The notes below the pieces were generated by a model that made no database searches, was not told the DNA's origin, and saw only the letters and a program-made list of their open reading frames with translations. From Mycolicibacterium moriokaense (GTDB lineage: Bacteria; Actinomycetota; Actinomycetes; Mycobacteriales; Mycobacteriaceae): a DNA stretch of 64,000 nt. Below, piece by piece: positions 41,766 through 51,623 of this stretch; within the stretch, counting starts at the first letter, position 1; each line of letters opens with the position of its first letter. The stretch lies in assembly GCF_003347205.1 (NCBI RefSeq), contig NZ_QQBJ01000021.1, positions 55,818 through 119,817 of the forward strand, read 5' to 3'. The position numbers were made by a program, and so were the translations under genes.

Positions 41766-42566
41766 TCACAGCATCACTCTGGTCGGCACAGGCGCGTGCA
41801 GCGCCCGCTGGATCGCCTTGGCCTGGCGGTAACCGGCGTACGCGCCGATCAACGTGAACCCCGCGATACCGGCGACCCCCGGTAATGCCGCCGCCAGCAG
41901 GTCGCCGGTGGTGGCGGTCCGCAGGTACTCCGCGTATCCGGCCCTGAACGAATCGGGGATGCGAACGACGCCGGGGCCGATCGGCGCCACTGGGCTTTTG
42001 GCCGGCGGCGCCGACGGTGCCGGCGCGGGCGGCACGGCGCGCGCAGGCTGCCCCTCCGTTTCGGGCACCTCGGGCGGTGGCGCGGCCAACGACGCCGCGG
42101 CCCGCCCGCGCGGAGTCTGTCGCACGGGCGCCGGCACGGGGGTTGTGGGTGTGGGCGTTGCCCGGATGACGACGCTGCGAGCGGCCGGCGCAGTCGGCAC
42201 CGGAGGCAGACTTGCAGCCCGACCGGCGCTGGGGGCCAACGACAAACCCCCGAGGCCGTCGCGGTCCTGGGCGGGCCGGCCCGCGGAAATGGCGATGTCG
42301 AGAGGCGAGTCGCCCACCTTGGCGCTCGGCGCTGCCGCCGCCGCGACCCCCGCTGTCGTTCGGCTTGTCTGCGCACTGACCGTCGAACCCGGCCGCGGAT
42401 GGTGCATGTCGGATTTGTCGTGGTCGTGCCCGAAGATGTCCAGCAGGTCGATTCCGAAGAGACCTGCGTTGGCGACTGCGGTACCCGCGACTCCGGGCCC
42501 GACGACCATGGTGCAGGTTGCCAGCACGCAGCCCAGCGCTGCGCCACGAACCCTGCACCGGTCCAC
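41766..42566 (-). CDS. Secreted Pro/Ala-rich protein with conserved C-terminal tail (paralogue 2)
   Basis: A 266-aa protein from GTG 42566 with a GGGGGA ribosome site. Signal segment AALGCVLATCTMVVGPGVAG, a His/Asp patch GHDHDKSDMHH that could bind metal, a Pro/Ala-rich middle, then the tail GYAEYLRTATTGDLLAAALP and GVAGIAGFTLIGAYAGY. It shares VVIRA and the tail with paralogue 1, while the middle regions have diverged. It is divergent from cya, separated by 139 bp. Confidence 0.75.
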   Translation of the reverse strand: MDRCRVRGAALGCVLATCTMVVGPGVAGTAVANAGLFGIDLLDIFGHDHDKSDMHHPRPGSTVSAQTSRTTAGVAAAAAPSAKVGDSPLDIAISAGRPAQDRDGLGGLSLAPSAGRAASLPPVPTAPAARSVVIRATPTPTTPVPAPVRQTPRGRAAASLAAPPPEVPETEGQPARAVPPAPAPSAPPAKSPVAPIGPGVVRIPDSFRAGYAEYLRTATTGDLLAAALPGVAGIAGFTLIGAYAGYRQAKAIQRALHAPVPTRVML

Positions 42567-42705
42567 GTCTCGTCCCCCACGGTCTGCGAGCGGCAGGACA
42601 TGACCTTACAACGGCGACCACAATTGTCGCATCCGTCACAAACTGGAGGATGACGCTGCGCGGCATCGCCGGATCGGCGCCGACCCCGCGACGTAGGCTC
42701 TTTCC

Positions 42706-44001
42706 ATGACGCGCAAGGCGCGATCGGTCTGCATGCCCGAACTGGCACTGGCACACCCGGTGCCGGCACGCACGCAGTTCTACGCCGAAAGCGTCGCGAG
42801 TCGCCTCCGGGTCCTCAAGATCGCGACCTCGATCGGCGCCGGCATCTCCCTGGCGTTCGGGTTGTTCCAGCTCACCCTCGGTGGCCACGTGTGGTGGATC
42901 GGCATCCTGAACATCGTGTTCGCCGCGGTGTTCGCCATCGTCCCGCTGCTCTACCGGTTCGGTGAGCTGATCGCCCCGCTGGCGTTCTTCGTGTTCGCCT
43001 ACCTGTTCGTCGGCTTCGTCTGCTACACCATCGGGACCGGCTCGGGTCTGCAGTTCTATTACCTCGTGGCGGCGACGCTCGTCGTGCTGGTCTTCGGGGT
43101 GGAACGGATCGTGCTGGCATCGGCGATCGTGGCGATCGGCGTCGCCGCCACCATCACCCTCGAACTCGTCGTGCCACGGGACCGGGGGCTGGGACCGCAC
43201 TGGTCTCTCACGGTCGGCTTCATCAGTTCCGCGGTGTTCTCGGCAGTCATGGTGGTGGCGACGGTCTTCTATGCGATGCGTGAGATCGACCGTGCCGAGA
43301 AGGCCATGGAGGCCGAGTACCAGCGGTCAGAGTCGTTGCTGTCCAACATTCTTCCCGCGACCATCGCCAGCAGGCTCAAGGACCCGACGCGCAACATCAT
43401 CGCCGACAAATACGACGACGCCTCGATTCTGTTCGCCGATATCGCCGGCTACACGAAGCGGGCCAGCGACACGACGCCGACCGAGTTGGTGCGTTTCCTC
43501 GACGCCCTCTACACCGACCTCGACGCGCTCGTCGACCGGCACGGGCTGGAGAAGATCAAAACGAGCGGCGACTCGTACATGGTGGTCAGCGGGGTACCTC
43601 AGCCACGCGAGGATCACGTGCAGGCGCTCGCCTGTCTGGCCCTGGACATGGCCGACGCGGTCTCAACTCTGAAGGACCCGCAGGGCCGGGCGGTGCCGCT
43701 GCGCATCGGGCTGGCGTCCGGGCCGGTGGTGGCCGGGGTTGTCGGGTCGCGCAAGTTCTTCTACGACGTGTGGGGAGACGCGGTCAACGTCGCGTCGCGG
43801 ATGGAATCCACCGACGTCGAGGGCCGAATTCAGGTGCCGCAGACGGTATATGAACGGTTGAAGGACGAATACGTGCTCGAGGAGCGCGGCGTCGTCGACG
43901 TCAAGGGCAAGGGGCAGATGCACACCTGGTATCTGGTCGGCCGCAAAAACGGAGACGCCCCGCGCGACGCGGATACCGTCGCACAGGGCGCCTTCAACTA
44001 G
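42706..44001 (+). CDS. cya: Membrane-bound class III adenylate cyclase (Rv1625c-like)
   Basis: A 431-aa protein with six hydrophobic helices (about 38-190), a linker helix, then a catalytic domain like half of a mammalian adenylate cyclase. All key residues are present: metal Asp245 (LFADIAGYT) and Asp289, adenine-specifying Lys285 (KIKTSGD) and Asp354 (FYDVWGD), and Asn361 and Arg365 (NVASRME) for the transition state. It should work as a homodimer making cAMP from ATP. It lies beside pdtaR and the tRNA as in M. tuberculosis. Confidence 0.95.
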   Translation: MTRKARSVCMPELALAHPVPARTQFYAESVASRLRVLKIATSIGAGISLAFGLFQLTLGGHVWWIGILNIVFAAVFAIVPLLYRFGELIAPLAFFVFAYLFVGFVCYTIGTGSGLQFYYLVAATLVVLVFGVERIVLASAIVAIGVAATITLELVVPRDRGLGPHWSLTVGFISSAVFSAVMVVATVFYAMREIDRAEKAMEAEYQRSESLLSNILPATIASRLKDPTRNIIADKYDDASILFADIAGYTKRASDTTPTELVRFLDALYTDLDALVDRHGLEKIKTSGDSYMVVSGVPQPREDHVQALACLALDMADAVSTLKDPQGRAVPLRIGLASGPVVAGVVGSRKFFYDVWGDAVNVASRMESTDVEGRIQVPQTVYERLKDEYVLEERGVVDVKGKGQMHTWYLVGRKNGDAPRDADTVAQGAFN

Positions 44002-44007
44002 GTCCGG

Positions 44008-44493
44008 CTAGACCTTGCGGTTCTCCGACTTGATCAGCCACGCCAACTTCTCCAGCCCGTCGATGAGCTGGTGCAGGATGTCGGCGGTGCTCGGATCCTC
44101 GGCGTCGACGTCGTCGTGCACGGCGCGCAACGTCTCGACCACGGCGTAGGCCCGCGCGGTGATCAGGTCGACAACCTCCGTGGTGCCGTGCTCGTAGGCG
44201 GGGAACTGCGGCAACGTCGTCGCCGCGACCACGGTGTCGGAGCGGCCGTCGGGGATGGCGTCCAGCGCACGCATCCGCTCGGCAATCGTGTCGCTGGCCT
44301 CACGTGCGAAGTCCACCAACTCGTCGAGTTGCAGGTGCAGGTCGCGGAAGTTCGTTCCGACGACGTTCCAATGCGCCTGCTTGCCCTGCAGGTGGAGCTC
44401 GATCAGGTCCACCAGAACGCGCTGCAGGTTGCCGCTGAGCTGGGTGGACGCCTGGAAATTGTTGATTTCTGCTTCGGATCGACGTGTGCTCAT
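44008..44493 (-). CDS. dps: Dps-family ferritin-like DNA-protection protein
   Basis: A 161-aa four-helix ferritin-like protein. The inter-subunit ferroxidase ligands are recognisable in KQAHWNVVGTNFRDLHLQLDELV (His41, His53, Asp57). It would assemble into a dodecamer that oxidises and stores iron and may coat DNA in stationary phase. M. smegmatis has two Dps proteins; the location next to cya fits its Dps2. The N-terminus is short (STRRSEAEI), so strong DNA binding by a basic tail is not obvious. Confidence 0.92.
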   Translation of the reverse strand: MSTRRSEAEINNFQASTQLSGNLQRVLVDLIELHLQGKQAHWNVVGTNFRDLHLQLDELVDFAREASDTIAERMRALDAIPDGRSDTVVAATTLPQFPAYEHGTTEVVDLITARAYAVVETLRAVHDDVDAEDPSTADILHQLIDGLEKLAWLIKSENRKV

Positions 44494-44548
44494 GCCTACT
44501 TCAACGAACAGTAATCTGGAATCACTCCAATCTAGGGAGTGAGTGGGG

Positions 44549-46384
44549 TCACACCTCGTGCTGGTCCTGCTGGGCCAGCAGCCGCGCGTATCCGGCGCCC
44601 ATCCCGAGCAGGATCAGCCCGACCACGATGAAAACCGCGACCCGGAACATCCCGTCCAGGGTGCCGAGGTCGAACAGGAACAGCTTGGCCATGGAGCCCG
44701 CCACCAGCGCCAACCCGCCGGCGAGCGGCAGGGACCGGTCGTCACGGGGCCGCCGCGCCGCGACGACGAACAGGGCGGCGGCCATCGCGATCCAGCAGAT
44801 GGTGGCGGCCATGTGACCGGCGAAGAAGCCTCCGCTCTCGCCGCCGACAAGAACGCCTGCGGTCACGGTGAACGTGGTGACCGCGTACACGACGACGACG
44901 GCCAGGCCGGCGAGCAGGACGCGCGTCGCGTCAGCATCGAGCACTCCACGATCCGTCCAAGACCGGACGATCGCGACCACGGCGGCGATCAACAGGATGC
45001 TGGCGGCCAGAATCGCGGCCGCGTCCGGGGTGGACTGCTCCGTGGCCCGGATCAGCGAGCTCGGCGGTGCGTAGGCGAGGTACATCAGGCCACCGATCAC
45101 GCCGAAGCCGACGGCGACTAGGCGCGCGACGGCGTCGCGGCGGCCTGCGACGGCGATCACCGCGGCCATGGCCAACAGCAGCGGTGCGGCGATCTCGCCG
45201 CGGAACGCGACCGTCACCGCGATCAGGGCCGACACCGCCGAGGTGGCCGACCAGATCTGCCGCACGACCTTCGTCACGCCCGGCAGCCGGTCTGAGACGA
45301 GCACGATCGCAAGCAGTGCCGCGGCTAGTCCGACGGCCGACAACGCGGCCACCGCCGGGGGGTATGCCACCGCCGCAGACAGCACCGGCAGTACGCCGAG
45401 AACCGTCAGCAGCGCCATCGCGCCGCGGTTTCGCGTCGACCGCAGCAGGATCAGCGCGCCGACGATGGCCAGCATGCTGCCGATACCGCATGCGCCGGCC
45501 AACCACGGGTCGCTGCTCTGCGCGAAGCCGGCCACCACCAACCCCGCCAGCAGGGGAAGTGTCGCCGCGGTGATGCGGGCGGCGTGCAGCCAGATCCAGT
45601 CCTTGCCGAGCTGGACGAGCAGCGATGCCGCGGAGATGGCGAGCATGAACGCGATCAGCAGCATCGTGATGCCGTCGGTGACGACCGGCGCCAGTGCGAT
45701 CAGCGGCACCAGCACCAGCAGTCCGAGGTGTTGGGTGTCCCAGCGCCGGGCCAGCGTGAGACCACCACCGCCGATCGCGGCGGCCAACACCAGACCGGCC
45801 GGTGGGGCCACCCAGTGATAGATCGTGGTGATCGCGATGACGTCCATGTATGCCGCCGCGACGCCCGTCGCGGCGAGCGCGATGGCCCCGACCCGGCCGC
45901 CCTCGCGGGCGTTCAGCCGCACCCCGACCGCGACGAGCGCACCGGCCAGCAATGCGCCTGCGCTGACCCGGATTTCGGGGCGCAGGATGCCGGCCTGAGC
46001 GGCGAGCACGAGAAGCAGAACGACACCGATGAGCGTGACCGCCACCCCGGCGACCGCGAGGACCTTGCCGATCCAGTTCGCGTCGCGTTTGGGCCTGGGC
46101 GCTTTCGGAGCGGGCGGTGGCGGCGTCACCCGTGGCTGCGGTGCGACGGGCAGCGGAGTCGGCCAGGGCGGTGGCGGTGGGTACACCGCAGCGGGCGGCG
46201 GGTACGGCTGGGCGACGGGCATGGCAGGCGGCACCGGTTGCGGTGCAGGTGGCGGTACGTGGGCGGCGGGCCTCAGCAGTCGGTCCAGTTCGGTGAGGTC
46301 CGCCGAAACCTTGGCGAACTGCTGGGACAGCGCGGCGAAATCCGCCGAGAGCCGAGACACGACGGCGTCATGCGGTGCGGTCAT
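44549..46384 (-). CDS. DUF2339 multi-pass membrane protein
   Basis: A 611-aa protein. An N-terminal helix (1-40), a Pro-rich segment (about 42-100), then about 18 hydrophobic helices in close succession (from NWIGKVLAVAGVAVTLIGVV to VFIVVGLILLGMGAGY), the pattern of the DUF2339 family, whose role is unknown. The C-terminus ends shortly after the last helix (LLAQQDQHEV). It lies downstream of the response regulator on the same strand with 69 bp between. Confidence 0.75.
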   Translation of the reverse strand: MTAPHDAVVSRLSADFAALSQQFAKVSADLTELDRLLRPAAHVPPPAPQPVPPAMPVAQPYPPPAAVYPPPPPWPTPLPVAPQPRVTPPPPAPKAPRPKRDANWIGKVLAVAGVAVTLIGVVLLLVLAAQAGILRPEIRVSAGALLAGALVAVGVRLNAREGGRVGAIALAATGVAAAYMDVIAITTIYHWVAPPAGLVLAAAIGGGGLTLARRWDTQHLGLLVLVPLIALAPVVTDGITMLLIAFMLAISAASLLVQLGKDWIWLHAARITAATLPLLAGLVVAGFAQSSDPWLAGACGIGSMLAIVGALILLRSTRNRGAMALLTVLGVLPVLSAAVAYPPAVAALSAVGLAAALLAIVLVSDRLPGVTKVVRQIWSATSAVSALIAVTVAFRGEIAAPLLLAMAAVIAVAGRRDAVARLVAVGFGVIGGLMYLAYAPPSSLIRATEQSTPDAAAILAASILLIAAVVAIVRSWTDRGVLDADATRVLLAGLAVVVVYAVTTFTVTAGVLVGGESGGFFAGHMAATICWIAMAAALFVVAARRPRDDRSLPLAGGLALVAGSMAKLFLFDLGTLDGMFRVAVFIVVGLILLGMGAGYARLLAQQDQHEV

Positions 46385-46453
46385 GGCCTCATGGTCGCAA
46401 CGCAGAGGTGCCCGGCGGATGAGTAGGACTACCCGAACTTCACCCGCATCGGC

Positions 46454-47107
46454 CTATTCGTCGAGGCCGTGCTCGATGGCGTAGCGGGCCAACTCGACCC
46501 GGTTGGCCACCTGAAGCTTGCGAAATGTCGCCTGCACATGGTTTTCGACGGTGCGGTGGCTCAGGGAAAGCCGAGCGGCGATCTGCTTGGCGGTCAGCCC
46601 CTTGGCGACATGCCGAAGAATCTCGGTTTCCCGCTCGGTCAGACTCGGCGCCGCACCCGACTCCGGACCCTGGGCGATCCGCCGGTACTCCCCCAACACC
46701 AATCCGGCCAGCCCGGGTGTGAACACCGCGCGGCCCTCCGCGGTCGCCCGCACCGCGTCACCGAGTTCGGTCTTCGACGCGCTCTTCACCAGATAGCCTG
46801 TGGCGCCTGCCTTCACCGCCTCCAGAACATCGTCGCGCTCGTCGGACGCCGACAGCACCAGGATCTTCGTGCCCGGTGACACGGTGAGCACCTCGGCGGT
46901 TGCCTGCGCTCCGTCTCCGTCGGTCAATCGCATGTCCATGACCACGACGTCCGGCTTCACGACTGCGGCACGCCTGCGGGCCGACCCGACACCGTCCGCG
47001 GTGGCGACCACGTTGAAGCCCTCTTCGGCCAGGTCGCGGGCCACCGCGTCGCGCCAGATCGGATGGTCGTCGACCACCATCACCGACGGGGTATCGTCAG
47101 TTCCCAT
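46454..47107 (-). CDS. NarL/LuxR-type response regulator
   Basis: A 217-aa regulator: receiver domain with DDH, phosphorylated Asp58 (VVVMDMRL), Ser in VLSASDE and Lys in LVKSAS; then a C-terminal LuxR helix-turn-helix (LTERETEILRHVAKGLTAKQ, SHRTVENHVQATFRKLQVA). It overlaps the kinase gene by 28 bp, so the pair is co-translated. Target genes are unknown; the adjacent DUF2339 membrane protein is a candidate. Confidence 0.93.
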   Translation of the reverse strand: MGTDDTPSVMVVDDHPIWRDAVARDLAEEGFNVVATADGVGSARRRAAVVKPDVVVMDMRLTDGDGAQATAEVLTVSPGTKILVLSASDERDDVLEAVKAGATGYLVKSASKTELGDAVRATAEGRAVFTPGLAGLVLGEYRRIAQGPESGAAPSLTERETEILRHVAKGLTAKQIAARLSLSHRTVENHVQATFRKLQVANRVELARYAIEHGLDE

Positions 47108-48207
47108 TCCGTCCCGCGTCCCGGCCCGGTATTCAGCTCAGCGCTGCCACCCAGCCAATTCATCCTTCCCACAATCGATTTAGCGATACCAAACCGACCC
47201 TCCTCAATGGCTTCGGCCAAACGACCGTCCGCAATCCCGATGCCGTCGTCGCGGATGCTGACCGTCACCGTATCGCCGAGGTCCTCCAGCAGCACATAGG
47301 TCTTGGCGTCCGGCCCGGCGTGCGCTGCCGCGTTGTCGAGCGCATTCGCCGCCGCTGCCGATAGTTCCTCGGCGACATCGGCGGCCATCAGCACCGGATC
47401 GGCGGGCACGCTCACCGACACCCGGTCCGATGCGCGCAACCGCAACAGGGCGCCGACGTCGGTCAACTCGTCACTCCGCGGTTCGACGTCCGCGGAGCTG
47501 ACCAGCCGCCGCAACGCCCGCTCCTGCTCCCCCGCCAGTTCCGCCAGTTGTGCTGTCTCACCGCCGATCTCACGGCCCCTCCGAGACACCAGCGCGAGTA
47601 CCTGGATGGCACCGTCGTGCACCTGCCGGGACAGCCGTTCGCGCTCCTCGGTCCTGGCCGTCAACCGAATAGCCCTCTCCAGGTCGGCGTGGGCGCTTCG
47701 GGCGGTCTGTGCCGCCATGCCGACGCCCAGTCCGACGGCCAGCTCGATCACCACTGTGGCGTTGCGCCCGAGGTCGTAGTTCAGCACCCCTTTGGCCACC
47801 GTGCTGGCCGCGACAATGACCACGCCGCCAAGCATTCCGTAGATGGGACCTAGCAGGATTGCGGCAGAGATCGTCGCGTTGGTGGCCCACAGGGTGGTCG
47901 GCCAGGACTGGTTGTTCAGCGCCCACTGATCCGAAGCCACCAACTCGGTGGACAGCATCAGCGCAACCACGACGGCGAGTTCGGCCAGTACCCAGGCCAG
48001 GCGGCGGCCGAACCCGTTCAGGTAGGCGACTGCACACGCGATGCTCCACGCGATCAACACGGCGAAAAGCGCCCACCCGATCGCGGGCCGGTCCAGGTCC
48101 GCGTTGACCGCGATCTGGAAGCCGAGCGCGTAGACGCAACTGAGCAACCGGAACACCTGCGCCGCCCGCCACAGCGGGGTGACCGGGTCCGGTGCGGTTG
48201 CCGGCAT
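47080..48207 (-). CDS. MacS-type sensor histidine kinase
   Basis: A 375-aa kinase with five to six hydrophobic helices in residues 15-170 that form the sensor part without an extracellular domain. A HisKA_3 dimerisation segment with His197 (RLSRQVHDGAIQVLALV) and an ATP-binding domain (NALDNAAAHA, IRDDGIGI, GRGTEWELTIP) follow. It phosphorylates the response regulator encoded downstream with a 28-bp overlap. The signal is unknown. Confidence 0.92.
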   Translation of the reverse strand: MPATAPDPVTPLWRAAQVFRLLSCVYALGFQIAVNADLDRPAIGWALFAVLIAWSIACAVAYLNGFGRRLAWVLAELAVVVALMLSTELVASDQWALNNQSWPTTLWATNATISAAILLGPIYGMLGGVVIVAASTVAKGVLNYDLGRNATVVIELAVGLGVGMAAQTARSAHADLERAIRLTARTEERERLSRQVHDGAIQVLALVSRRGREIGGETAQLAELAGEQERALRRLVSSADVEPRSDELTDVGALLRLRASDRVSVSVPADPVLMAADVAEELSAAAANALDNAAAHAGPDAKTYVLLEDLGDTVTVSIRDDGIGIADGRLAEAIEEGRFGIAKSIVGRMNWLGGSAELNTGPGRGTEWELTIPRR

Positions 48208-48212
48208 GGGCG

Positions 48213-48974
48213 CTAGAGCACCTTGGACAGAAACGCCTTCGTGCGTTCGTGTTTCGGATTCGACAGGACTTCGCGGGGCGGTCCGCTCTCCACCACCACG
48301 CCGCCGTCCATGAAGACCAGGGTGTCGGCGACTTCGCGGGCGAACCCCATCTCGTGGGTCACCACCACCATCGTCATGCCCTCCTCGGCAAGCTTTTTCA
48401 TCACCGCGAGGACTTCGCCGACCAACTCGGGGTCCAGCGCCGACGTCGGTTCGTCGAAGAGCATGAGTTTCGGGCTCATCGCAAGGGCGCGGGCGATGGC
48501 CACCCGCTGTTGCTGGCCGCCGGAGAGCTGCGCCGGATACGCTTCCGCCTTGTCTGACAGACCGACCTGATTGAGCAGATCCTTCGCCCGAGCGACCGCG
48601 GCGTCCTTCTTGACGCCCTTGACCTTCATCGGAGCTTCGATGATGTTGCCCACCACCGTGCGATGCGGGAACAGGTTGAAATGCTGGAACACCATGCCGA
48701 TGTCGCGGCGCTGCTTGGCGGCGTCGCGGGGCGAGATCTCGTGCAACTTGGAAGCGGACTCGCGGTAGCCGATCAAGTCACCGTCGACATACAGTCGTCC
48801 CGCATTGACCTGCTCCAAATGGTTGATGCAGCGCAGAAACGTCGACTTGCCAGATCCTGAGGGCCCGACCATGCACAGCACTTCGCCCTTGCCGACCTCC
48901 AGCGTGATGCCCTTGAGGACGGACAACGCGCCGAAGTTCTTACAGACGCCCTCCGCCTTGACCATCGGTGTCAT
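48213..48974 (-). CDS. Polar amino-acid ABC transporter ATPase (GlnQ-like)
   Basis: A 253-aa ATPase with Walker [10 protein letters not shown], signature [15 protein letters not shown], Walker [21 protein letters not shown] and H-loop [20 protein letters not shown], the GlnQ/GltL subfamily pattern. It works with the permease 5 bp upstream and the lipoprotein, both on the same strand. Glutamine or a related polar amino acid is the likely substrate. Confidence 0.93.
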   Translation of the reverse strand: MTPMVKAEGVCKNFGALSVLKGITLEVGKGEVLCMVGPSGSGKSTFLRCINHLEQVNAGRLYVDGDLIGYRESASKLHEISPRDAAKQRRDIGMVFQHFNLFPHRTVVGNIIEAPMKVKGVKKDAAVARAKDLLNQVGLSDKAEAYPAQLSGGQQQRVAIARALAMSPKLMLFDEPTSALDPELVGEVLAVMKKLAEEGMTMVVVTHEMGFAREVADTLVFMDGGVVVESGPPREVLSNPKHERTKAFLSKVL

Positions 48975-48978
48975 CTGG

Positions 48979-49908
48979 TCACATCCCCGGATTCTCAGTT
49001 TGTGCTTTGGCCAACGCTTCGAGTTGCCTGCCGGTCAGCTTTCGCGACGCGCCGCGCGAGTAGTACCGCTCCAGGTAGAACTGGCCGACCATCAGGATGC
49101 TGGTGACCACCAGGTACCAGAAAGCGGCCACCAACAACAGTGGTACCGGCTCGAATTCGCGGGCGGCGATCTCGCGGGAGGCGATCCCGTACAGGTCGAG
49201 TGTGAATGGCACCGCGGTCACCAGCGACGTGGTCTTCAGCATGCTGATGACTTCGTTGCCCGTCGGCGGGATGATCACCCGCATCGCCTGCGGGAGAACG
49301 GTGCGGCGCATCGCCAGACCCCAGGACATGCCCAGTGCCGTCGATGCCTCGAGCTGGCCTTCGGGTACGGAATTGATTCCCGCACGGATGATCTCGGCCA
49401 TGTAGGCGGCCTCGTTGAGCGCCAGGCCGAGGATCGCCAGCAGAAACGGTATCGAGAGCGCCTGCAGGTTGAGATGGAAGAACGACGGTCCGAACGGAAT
49501 ACCCAATTGGATGTTCTGATAGATCGTCGGGATCAGTCCCCAGAACACCAACTGCACGTAAATGGGCGTGCCGCGGAAGATCCACAGGTACACCCATGAC
49601 ACCGATTTGAAAATCGGATTCGGAGACAGCCGCATCACCGCCAGGAGCACACCGAGGGCAATGGCGAGCACCATCGAGTAGACGGTCAGTTGCAGGGTGT
49701 TGACCAGCCCGACCGCCAGCACCCTCTCGTTGAACACGTACTTCGCGAAAACCTGCCAGCGGTACGCGTCGTTGGTGGCGGCGCCGTAAAGGAACAGCGC
49801 CACCACGATGACGATGACGACCGCCGTCACCCACCGCCACGGATGACGCAGCGGAACGGCATCGATCGCGGCTGGAGCGGTGGGCGACGACGTGTCGACA
49901 TCAGTCAT
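48979..49908 (-). CDS. Polar amino-acid ABC transporter permease
   Basis: A 309-aa permease with an N-terminal helix ([19 protein letters not shown]) followed by a HisM-type domain of five helices. The EAA loop is [20 protein letters not shown]. It ends with a long cytoplasmic tail ([20 protein letters not shown]). As the only permease in the operon it probably forms a homodimer. It lies between the binding protein and the ATPase. Confidence 0.92.
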   Translation of the reverse strand: MTDVDTSSPTAPAAIDAVPLRHPWRWVTAVVIVIVVALFLYGAATNDAYRWQVFAKYVFNERVLAVGLVNTLQLTVYSMVLAIALGVLLAVMRLSPNPIFKSVSWVYLWIFRGTPIYVQLVFWGLIPTIYQNIQLGIPFGPSFFHLNLQALSIPFLLAILGLALNEAAYMAEIIRAGINSVPEGQLEASTALGMSWGLAMRRTVLPQAMRVIIPPTGNEVISMLKTTSLVTAVPFTLDLYGIASREIAAREFEPVPLLLVAAFWYLVVTSILMVGQFYLERYYSRGASRKLTGRQLEALAKAQTENPGM

Positions 49909-49924
49909 TGTGAGATTCCCGGCC

Positions 49925-50812
49925 CTAGTTGACCGCGCCGTTGATGACGGGCTTGTCGATCATTCCGGCCTCGACGCCCCAGTTGGTCGCGATCTCCTTG
50001 TACGTGCCGCTCTCGATCAGGTGCTCGAGTGCCTGCTGTAGCGACTGCGCAAGCGCCGACCCCTTCTTCACCGGCCAGCCATAGGGTGCCGAATCGAAGA
50101 TCTCGCCCGCGGCCTCCAGCTTTCCGTTGCTCTGCTTGATCGCATAGGCGGTCACCGGCGAGTCAGCCGACATCGCGTCGGCCTGGCCGAGCACCACCGC
50201 GTTGGTCGCGGCGTCCTGCCCATCGAACGACACGATCTGAATCGCAGGCTTGCCGGCGTCGGTGCACGCCTTGCTCTTGGCGGGCAGTTCGTCGGTCTCC
50301 TGCACGGTGGTGGCCTGAACCGCGACCTTCTTGCCGCATGCGTTGTTCGGGTCGATCGCCTCACCCGGTCGCTGCGCCCACAAGGTCCCCGCAGAGAAGT
50401 AGGTGACGAAGTCGACAGTCTGCTCGCGTTCCTTGCTGTCGGTGAAAGACGACATGCCGACGTTGAACGTTCCGCCCTGAATCGACGGGATGATCTTGGC
50501 GAAGTCTGCCTCGCGGTACTCAGGGGTCAGGCCGAGCGTCGCGGCTATCGCGTTCATCAGATCTACGTCGAAACCGACGATCTTGCCGCTCGGATCCTTG
50601 AACTCATTGGGCGCATACGGGATGTTGACGCCGATGATCAGCTTTCCGGACGACTTGATGTCCTCGGGCACCGTGTTGGCGATCTCGTCAACCTTCTCGG
50701 CCGTCGCACCCGGGGTGGCGCTCGTCGACTCGCTCGAACCGGAATTGCCGCCGGCCGAACATCCTGCCAGCGTAAGAGCGCCAGCTACGGCGAACACCGC
50801 CGTCACGCGCCA
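49925..50812 (-). CDS. Polar amino-acid binding lipoprotein (GlnH-like)
   Basis: ATG 50812 is chosen because GGGGGA lies just upstream; the frame is open for 19 more codons. Signal peptide with lipobox LTLAGC (Cys19), then a type II periplasmic binding fold (KLIIGVNIPYAPNEFKDPSG, GFDVDLMNAIAATLGL, GMSSFTDSKEREQTVDFVTY). It is the first gene of the three-gene transporter operon and is divergent from the HdeD-like gene. Confidence 0.92.
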   Translation of the reverse strand, partial: WRVTAVFAVAGALTLAGCSAGGNSGSSESTSATPGATAEKVDEIANTVPEDIKSSGKLIIGVNIPYAPNEFKDPSGKIVGFDVDLMNAIAATLGLTPEYREADFAKIIPSIQGGTFNVGMSSFTDSKEREQTVDFVTYFSAGTLWAQRPGEAIDPNNACGKKVAVQATTVQETDELPAKSKACTDAGKPAIQIVSFDGQDAATNAVVLGQADAMSADSPVTAYAIKQSNGKLEAAGEIFDSAPYGWPVKKGSALAQSLQQALEHLIESGTYKEIATNWGVEAGMIDKPVINGAVN

Positions 50813-51008
50813 CATCTTCCCCCGACGGATTTCCCATCCACCTAACACGGTTGCCTCTACTTTCTGCATTGGGCAGTTAACGTACGGAAGATTAATGGCG
50901 ACGACGGCGTTGCGCCGCGCTTCCGCTTATTGTGCTGGCGGACTCGACTTCGCGCGCGTTGCTCGCAAAGTCTTATCTGTGCGGTAAGCCGTGTGAAACA
51001 CTTTGATC

Positions 51009-51623
51009 ATGACTACCGAAGCTCCCCCGGCTCTGTTGCCACACCTCTGGAAGTCGGCGTTGATGTCCGGCGTGCTCGCCGTGATCCTCGGCGTCATCGT
51101 GCTTGCCTGGCCGGGGATCTCGATCCTGGTGGCCGCGATCCTGTTCGGCGCGTATCTGCTGGTGACCGGTATCGCCCAGGTGGTCATGGCGTTCAGCCTG
51201 CATGTCACCGCGGGTGGCAGGGTGCTGTTGTTCATCAGCGGCGCCGCGGCGCTGATCCTCGCCGTGCTGGCGTTTCGTCACTTCGGCGAGGGCTATGCGG
51301 TTTTGCTACTGGCGATCTGGATCGGCGTCGGGTTCGTATTCCGCGGCGTTGCCACCACCGTGGCGGCGATCAGCGATCCCACGCTGCCCGGCCGGGGTTG
51401 GAACATCTTCGTCGGCGTCATCAGCCTGATCGCCGGCGTCGTGGTGATCGCGTCGCCGTTCGAGTCGATCATCACGCTGGCCATCGTGGTCGGCGTGTGG
51501 CTGATCGTGATCGGGGTGTTCGAGGTCGTGTCGGCGTTCGGGATCCGCAAGGCCGCCAAGTCGGTCCAGTCGCCCACGACACCGGCCGAGCCGCCCACAC
51601 CCGCCGAGCCATCGGCGTCATGA
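51009..51623 (+). CDS. HdeD-family membrane protein
   Basis: A 204-aa protein with six hydrophobic helices in HdeD arrangement (ALMSGVLAVILGVIVLAWPG at the start; WNIFVGVISLIAGVVVIASP later), then a Pro/Thr-rich tail. HdeD proteins were named for acid resistance in E. coli; the role in mycobacteria is unknown. ATG 51009 is used. Its stop overlaps the next gene's start (ATGA). Confidence 0.8.
   Translation: MTTEAPPALLPHLWKSALMSGVLAVILGVIVLAWPGISILVAAILFGAYLLVTGIAQVVMAFSLHVTAGGRVLLFISGAAALILAVLAFRHFGEGYAVLLLAIWIGVGFVFRGVATTVAAISDPTLPGRGWNIFVGVISLIAGVVVIASPFESIITLAIVVGVWLIVIGVFEVVSAFGIRKAAKSVQSPTTPAEPPTPAEPSAS

Noticed and set aside
44494-44548. TGGA/TCCA symmetry in the dps upstream region considered as a regulator box
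   Set aside because: The arms match over only 4 bp and do not fit an IdeR or other known consensus.
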